Below, in pieces: positions 60,901 to 64,000 of a DNA stretch of 64,000 nucleotides; the first letter of the stretch is position 1; each line of letters begins with the position of its first letter. Made by a program: the position numbers and the translations under genes. The stretch is taken from contig NC_079373.1 of assembly GCF_021018895.1 (NCBI RefSeq), positions 9,830,501-9,894,500 on the forward strand, given 5' to 3'. Below the pieces are notes generated by a model, which searched no databases, had not been told where the DNA came from, and worked only from the letters and a program-made list of their open reading frames with translations. The stretch comes from Seriola aureovittata (Eukaryota; Chordata; Actinopteri; Carangiformes; Carangidae).

Positions 60901-63319
60901 CAGACTACTCTTTTACAAGTCATGCCCATATTTGGCATGACTTCTCATAATAAGAGAGGAACAGTCAAAAGCAATGGATGAGGAGGTGCTGGCAATACAA
61001 ACGATACAGGGAAACCAGTCTCAAGATGCCATGGGGACTTGGACATCAAAGGAGGAGCATTGCAAAACAGACCAAAAAGAACAACAGCGACTGGTGAGGA
61101 TGAGGCGGAGCAAAGCCTTTGGCTGGCCTTACTTGCTGGTAAAGTTGAGGCCTTGGGGCAGAGTTCTCAATCAAAGTGTGAGTCATGACGATTAAAGGGT
61201 CATTTTCCTTCATCTAGTCCAGTGTGGAGAGGAGCGATATAGCAAGTGTCAGTTTATAGCAGTGCTTCACTTCAGAGACAACACCCACAATGTTGTTACA
61301 CCTCACTTGCGCTCTCTCATGAAGCAGACTCAAACATAAACACGTGCATCTACAGTGGACAGGGATGGGTACAGCAATGAGAAGCAATAAGAGATGCTTT
61401 AAAAAAGGATCAGGAGGAAGTGCAAAACTCCCAAGACGCTTACTTGTTATCAGAAGAATGTTCCTGTTAAACCTTGATGTACTATAATCCTGCAAATAGC
61501 TAGCACTGTTGTTGCAATGTGTGTGGCTGTAGATTATAAATGTTAAGCCACATCCCTTCACTTTAAAATCAAAATTACATATTTCTCAATGGTTACACAA
61601 ATTGGAGGCCAGCTCATTTCAATATGAAATTATCTTGTCTAGAATCATTATAAGAAATGTGTTATTGTGCCTCTGAGTACTGACAGTGTACTTTTGTAAT
61701 TACTCAAACTCTCAAAGCACTTCAGAGTGATAAAAAAAAAAAAATCCTTTGCAGGCACTTACTTCAACAATATGATACACGCTTCTCTATATGTACTTTA
61801 TATGGAAGATATAAAGCTTGTCCACATCTCCCTACTATACAGAGTAATGTCCAAATATCCAGTAAGTATAACTAACAGTGAGTTTAGGGTATGTATTCAG
61901 ACTAATGAATGAATGGGCCCAACTAGACTAGCAGACTATTGCTCTGGCAATGTTACACTGATCCAAGTAGTTATCTCTATAGAAATAAATCTTAATACGT
62001 AAATCTATGCAAGTAATTATATTATGTATAAATATAATAATAACAAAGCATTAAATGAGCTCAATTCATGATAGCAGGGGACAGGGCCATGCATTCATGC
62101 ATTACCCCACCTGATTGTCCAAAAACATGAGGTTCCTTTGGAGGTGATGGGAGAGAATGTCATTCTAGCATCAGCAGCAGAAAAGGAGAGAAAAGAAAAG
62201 GCAACAGGAGAGTGAGACAAAAGAAGAGGAAGTCCTGTTTTCTTTCTTACACTCACTCACTCTCAATCAAGCATATCATGTTCGGTGGACTGTACCAAAG
62301 TTCACCAGGAAGAAAGGAAGGAAGGGCCAGTGAAGGTGAAAAAATTAGGTTAGGTACCAGATGTACTATATGAGATAATGACTGTAGTTTTGGACTAGAG
62401 CTCCATAATGACCAAATGACATGTACAATTTTGAACAAGTACAGGCCAAAAACAAAGAGTGCAGTAATGCTGAAGTTGAAATAATACTTTAACTACACTT
62501 ACACCAAGTGTGAGTATCCTGATACTAACCCACTACTAGTACATAAGATAAGGATTCCATCTTTTGGCTATACTGGTAAACAAATAAATTGTAGAACAGT
62601 CTGTAAAAAAAACAGCGCAAAAGTGATTACAAGCCCTAATCACTCAACTATTCTCCACCTCAAGCCTGCTTGACCTACATCAGTAACAGTCAAATCTGTA
62701 GTCTGATGTCTTAGAAGAGACTTAAAATGCAAAAATCCTGATTTAACATTTAGGTTTGCCACTTGTCTTGACCTCCTTAGCCTGTCACTGTTTTAGCCAA
62801 TGGCCTTAAGTTTCATCTTCAGTGAACATCTGTCTGGACTTTTCATGGGAGTAAAATGACTCAATCAACTGCTTGCCCTGTTGAAATGGTTCAAATGTGA
62901 TGATCTCATCAATTGTACAGAGTTAGATCCTAGTTTTAAAATAACTCTACTTTTGTCTCCAGACATTTCACACATTTGGGAAAAGCTGATTCTAAAGTAG
63001 CTGATCTGGACAACTTCAAGCCAAAGCACGGTCCTTTATGGAGAAAATGCCTTCTTTAGAGCCTTTGTCCATAAATCAGCCATGTGTGAAGACCAGAAAA
63101 AAATCCTCTGGCTCAAGATGGATAATGGAAGTGGGTAAAGATGGCATACACACCACACGCTAACACACACGCCTGCAGAAGCATCTCTGGGGGCCTGACC
63201 TTTGGGTTGTCGCCATCCATGTTTAGTTGCATAAGCTGTGCTACAGTGTGCTCCCGGATACTGTTTAGCTCTGCCTGCTGCCGCCGCAGCTTTATCAGCA
63301 GCAGAGTCAGTTCCTCAGG
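48895..63319 (-). CDS. plekha5: PLEKHA5, C-terminal 622 codons over 15 coding exons (5' part outside window)
   Basis: Fifteen coding exons total 1869 nt. They join in phase and end TAG at 48895-48897. PLEKHA5 is a cytoplasmic PH-domain scaffold of the PEPP/PLEKHA5-7 group that binds phosphoinositides and junction or microtubule partners. Its WW and PH domains should lie right of this window. Visible here are the PEELTLLLIKLRRQQAEL segment and a long helical, coiled-coil-like part (KLSRLCEQDKVV to IQKELWRIQDVM). A Pro-rich linker (PPRPPLPQSYEPNPPTVPP), a PRSAVEQQLCAVESGRPRMS segment and a conserved SHFMCV terminus follow. The last motif and the PRSAVEQ block identify PLEKHA5 over PLEKHA6 and 7. 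Linkage to aebp2 agrees with human 12p12. An exon between 62,111 and 58,340 may have been missed, and no further upstream exon was supported. Confidence 0.92.
49298..49440 (-). CDS. plekha5: plekha5 coding exon (penultimate)
   Basis: 143 nt with acceptor GCTCCTAG and donor GTACAT. It encodes SMQNVLPSMTLSPEEETEEE, then EKMINISYELAAEASKRSKL. The NISYEL motif is shared by PLEKHA5-7. It enters at phase 2 and leaves at phase 1. Confidence 0.92.
49904..50037 (-). CDS. plekha5: plekha5 coding exon
   Basis: 134 nt with acceptor TTCTTCAG and donor GTAAAC. It encodes LSVPDKVLIPERYVESDPDE and then ALSPEQEADKQRKVDRIKAL. The PERYVE motif also occurs in PLEKHA6 and 7. Confidence 0.92.
50216..50238. repeat. 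(CAT)n microsatellite
   Basis: About six tandem CAT units in a plekha5 intron (50,038-51,036). Confidence 0.85.
51037..51198 (-). CDS. plekha5: plekha5 coding exon
   Basis: 162 nt, phase 0 at both ends, with acceptor TTTTATAG and donor GTAAGG. It encodes SQMRRRDEVMSSDIQELEAS and onward to HFNVDRE, charged and probably helical. Confidence 0.92.
51324..51539 (-). CDS. plekha5: plekha5 coding exon (PRSAVEQ block)
   Basis: 216 nt, phase 0 at both ends, acceptor GGCTAACAG. It encodes ERPRSAVEQQLCAVESGRPR then MSVEEQLERIRRHQQ and LREKKKGLSI, closely matching human PLEKHA5. The donor is GTATTG, weaker than usual, and the frame stays open into the intron down to about 51,246. A longer form is therefore conceivable. 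Confidence 0.93.
52013..52229 (-). other. plekha5: Candidate alternative plekha5 exon
   Basis: A 72-codon frame on the coding strand lies between two joined exons that are both phase 0 here. It opens right after an AG (minus strand ...CTTGGAG) in the correct phase, encodes AVSVSQACRAQHRLLNNL and further, and ends in a stop without a clear donor. It could be an alternative terminal exon or a chance frame. I do not recognise the peptide. Confidence 0.25.
52809..52924 (-). CDS. plekha5: plekha5 coding exon
   Basis: 116 nt with acceptor CACTCTAG and donor GTGAGT. It completes a Gly codon, then encodes MSYPVGIVPPRTKSPVPESS and YVTLRKSKKPDPRT. The YVTLRK motif is typical of the family. Confidence 0.92.
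54002..54122 (-). CDS. plekha5: plekha5 coding exon
   Basis: 121 nt with acceptor ACCTGCAG and donor GTACAG. It encodes GPDYRLYKSEPELTTVAEVD, then ESNGEDRSEHPS, and leaves in phase 1. The YKSEPELTT motif is conserved in the family. Confidence 0.92.
54742..54897 (-). CDS. plekha5: plekha5 coding exon (Pro-rich)
   Basis: 156 nt, phase 0 at both ends, acceptor ATCCCTAG and donor GTAAGC. It encodes EEDSVPPRPPLPQSYEPNPP and continues to DRKSSHRNGTHS. The PPRPPLP stretch is a likely SH3-binding site (inference). Confidence 0.92.
55346..55504 (-). CDS. plekha5: plekha5 coding exon
   Basis: 159 nt, phase 0 at both ends, acceptor CACACCCAG and donor GTGAGG. It encodes TEPPSQQHVRIQKELWRIQD then VMEALNKHKAQRN. 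QKELWRIQDVMEAL is a strongly conserved family helix. Confidence 0.94.
56379..56480 (-). CDS. plekha5: plekha5 coding exon
   Basis: 102 nt, phase 0 at both ends, acceptor AAACCAG and donor GTAGGA. It encodes ELERSWREYDKLEGDVTLAK then NNLLEQLEALGSPQ, coiled-coil-like and typical of the PLEKHA5-7 group. Confidence 0.94.
56605..56754 (-). CDS. plekha5: plekha5 coding exon
   Basis: 150 nt, phase 0 at both ends, acceptor TTCTTCAG and donor GTGAGT. It encodes HTLETALLSASQEIEMGSDN then PAAMQSVIQQRDLLQSGLLS and TCRELSRVTA, the conserved helical core. Confidence 0.94.
57225..57512. repeat. Fish interspersed repeat fragment
   Basis: The sequence with TGACCTTTGCTCACCAAAAC, TTTGTGCCAAATTTGGAGAA and CACAAGAATGGGACGGAC, ending ATCGCCAGCATGGAGGCATAA, corresponds to a repeat that is very common in fish genomes. 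I recognise the phrases but am not sure of the class. It lies in the plekha5 intron 56,755-58,106. Confidence 0.6.
58107..58187 (-). CDS. plekha5: plekha5 coding exon
   Basis: 81 nt, phase 0 at both ends, acceptor CTCTTCAG and donor GTGACT. It encodes TKLSRLCEQDKVVRTQEEKL then QQLYREK, one of the most conserved parts of the family. Confidence 0.95.
58278..58340 (-). CDS. plekha5: plekha5 coding exon
   Basis: 63 nt, phase 0 at both ends, acceptor TTCACAG and donor GTAAGT. It encodes LSPEDYREHAYTCMPEEVDI then D. PEEVDID directly precedes the KLSRLCEQD segment, as in relatives. Confidence 0.93.
58341..62110 (-). other. plekha5: plekha5 intron, 3.8 kb, with a Tc1-like remnant
   Basis: No exon could be recognised. 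A human isoform has, as I recall, extra residues in this part of the protein, so a cassette exon could be missing from my reading. A Tc1 fossil lies at 59.19-59.60 kb. Confidence 0.65.
59190..59600 (-). mobile_element. Tc1-like transposon remnant
   Basis: It begins with CAGTCCATAAATATTAGGAC followed by AGTGACAT, a terminal motif of a Tc1-like family common in fish. It continues with sequence matching the C-terminal transposase region read on the minus strand (GGCCTTTTTGATTTTAGCC, CTGGTCTTCAGC, CCTTCAAAACATTGGTTGCT). The rest of the element is missing. It is short, truncated and non-functional. Family recognition is from memory of the repeat. Confidence 0.65.
62111..62164 (-). CDS. plekha5: plekha5 coding exon
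   Basis: 54 nt, phase 0 at both ends, acceptor ATGCTAG and donor GTGGGG. It encodes NDILSHHLQRNLMFLDNQ, close to the human NEILSHHLQRN segment. The acceptor has a poor pyrimidine tract, so the exon may be optional. Confidence 0.88.
62165..63199 (-). other. plekha5: plekha5 intron, no gene seen
   Basis: About 1 kb of AT-rich intronic sequence without recognisable elements. Confidence 0.8.
63200..63319 (-). CDS. plekha5: plekha5 coding exon (first one supported in window)
   Basis: 120 nt, phase 0 at both ends, acceptor CCCTTGCAG and donor GTCAGG. It encodes PEELTLLLIKLRRQQAELNS then IREHTVAQLMQLNMDGDNPK, strongly conserved with human PLEKHA5. Confidence 0.95.
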
Positions 63320-64000
63320 CTGCAAGGGAGGGAGGGAGGGACATACAGCCAAAATGAAACGGGGACACACCGCAGGGAGGGTGGGAGAGGAAAGGAGAGA
63401 ACACACCAGGACAGGAGATTTAGAGGTATCAGGTTCCCAATAGGTGAACAGTTGCTATATTCAGGTACTGAGTTATCAGGACCATGAGATTATCCAAGGT
63501 GTCATCGCTGTCAGCAGCATGCAAATTCTACAGGGGCCAGTCAAAACAGAAGGACAGTTTAGCATTTATTACAGAATCCAGTTCAGACATTACCAGCTCC
63601 ATGACGACATAGCACTGTGTACGGCTTTGACATAAATTCCTGATCTGGCTTAAAGAGCTGTGAGTGACAGGGTTTTTACGTTTCCACTTATGTGCAGCAA
63701 GTCTAAGGAGCTCCTGAAGTGAACATACCCTAAATCCAACCACTTGGAACATGCATCTGAGCTGTGCCTAAATCTGCCTGAAGATTCTGTCACAATGTCT
63801 TCTTGGAGGGAAATGAAGGAGAGAAAGAGGGAGTGGGGTAGGGAGTGTGGCGTGATGAAAATAGCCTGATCCGTCTCCCTGTGTGTGTAAAACCCAAGCG
63901 TGAAAATACTGGGTGGTGCATTACAGAAATTCATACACGCCTCTTCACTGAGGAGAACACCAACTCAAACCTGGGAAGTTAGAAGACAGTGATGGACGCA
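63320..64000 (-). other. plekha5: plekha5 intron reaching the window edge
   Basis: A GGGA-rich tract (63,320-63,400) forms the pyrimidine tract of the next acceptor on the minus strand. No other exon in the required phase could be supported. A good-looking acceptor sequence near 63,971 was examined and not accepted. Confidence 0.6.

Noticed and set aside
60974..61195. Plus-strand 73-codon frame
   Set aside because: No domain, no likely splice structure, and it is antisense inside a plekha5 intron.
63650..63934. 94-codon minus-strand frame near the right edge, tested as an upstream plekha5 exon
   Set aside because: The peptide shows no likeness to PLEKHA5 and has no suitable donor in phase 0.
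63960..64000. Acceptor-like sequence ending CTTCCCAG on the minus strand
   Set aside because: No exon in the needed phase follows, and the upstream context is cut by the window edge.

Overview
The window is vertebrate nuclear DNA, almost certainly from a teleost (probably percomorph) fish. It has short exons with GT/AG splice sites inside long AT-rich introns, many CA/GT microsatellites, Tc1-like transposon fossils of fish type, and a BEL/Pao LTR retrotransposon. No prokaryotic genes, operons, CRISPR arrays, tRNA or rRNA genes were seen.

Two protein-coding genes lie head-to-tail on the minus strand. The right part (about 47.5-63.3 kb) holds the last 15 coding exons that I could join of plekha5 (pleckstrin-homology domain family A member 5). 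Its 5' half, with the WW and PH domains, lies beyond the right edge. The middle and left part (about 14.1-45.6 kb) holds a complete aebp2 gene: eight coding exons, 462 codons, three C2H2 zinc fingers, an accessory subunit of Polycomb repressive complex 2. The same two genes are neighbours in human 12p12, so the order is conserved synteny. All exon junctions given here were checked for splice dinucleotides and reading phase: aebp2 sums to 1389 nt and the plekha5 part to 1869 nt, both multiples of three.

The most striking non-genic feature is a structurally complete BEL/Pao retrotransposon (24,576-31,413) inside aebp2 intron 6, in the same orientation as the gene. It has two 694-bp LTRs that differ at only about three positions by eye, a 5-bp target duplication GACAC, and a primer-binding site matching the 3' end of tRNA-Tyr. 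Its coding region is nevertheless broken in several ways: an in-frame TGA after gag, a frameshift between reverse transcriptase and RNase H, and two integrase deletions that appear to remove two of the three catalytic acids. A young but coding-dead copy suggests mobilisation in trans.

Other mobile DNA: a degenerate Tc1-like transposase copy downstream of aebp2 (11.87-12.77 kb), a second Tc1-like remnant in a plekha5 intron (59.19-59.60 kb), a TTAA-flanked palindromic MITE in aebp2 intron 6 (20.43-20.66 kb), and three less certain interspersed repeats. The left 11.8 kb and most intronic sequence show no coding signal that I can support. Most open reading frames there are chance frames.
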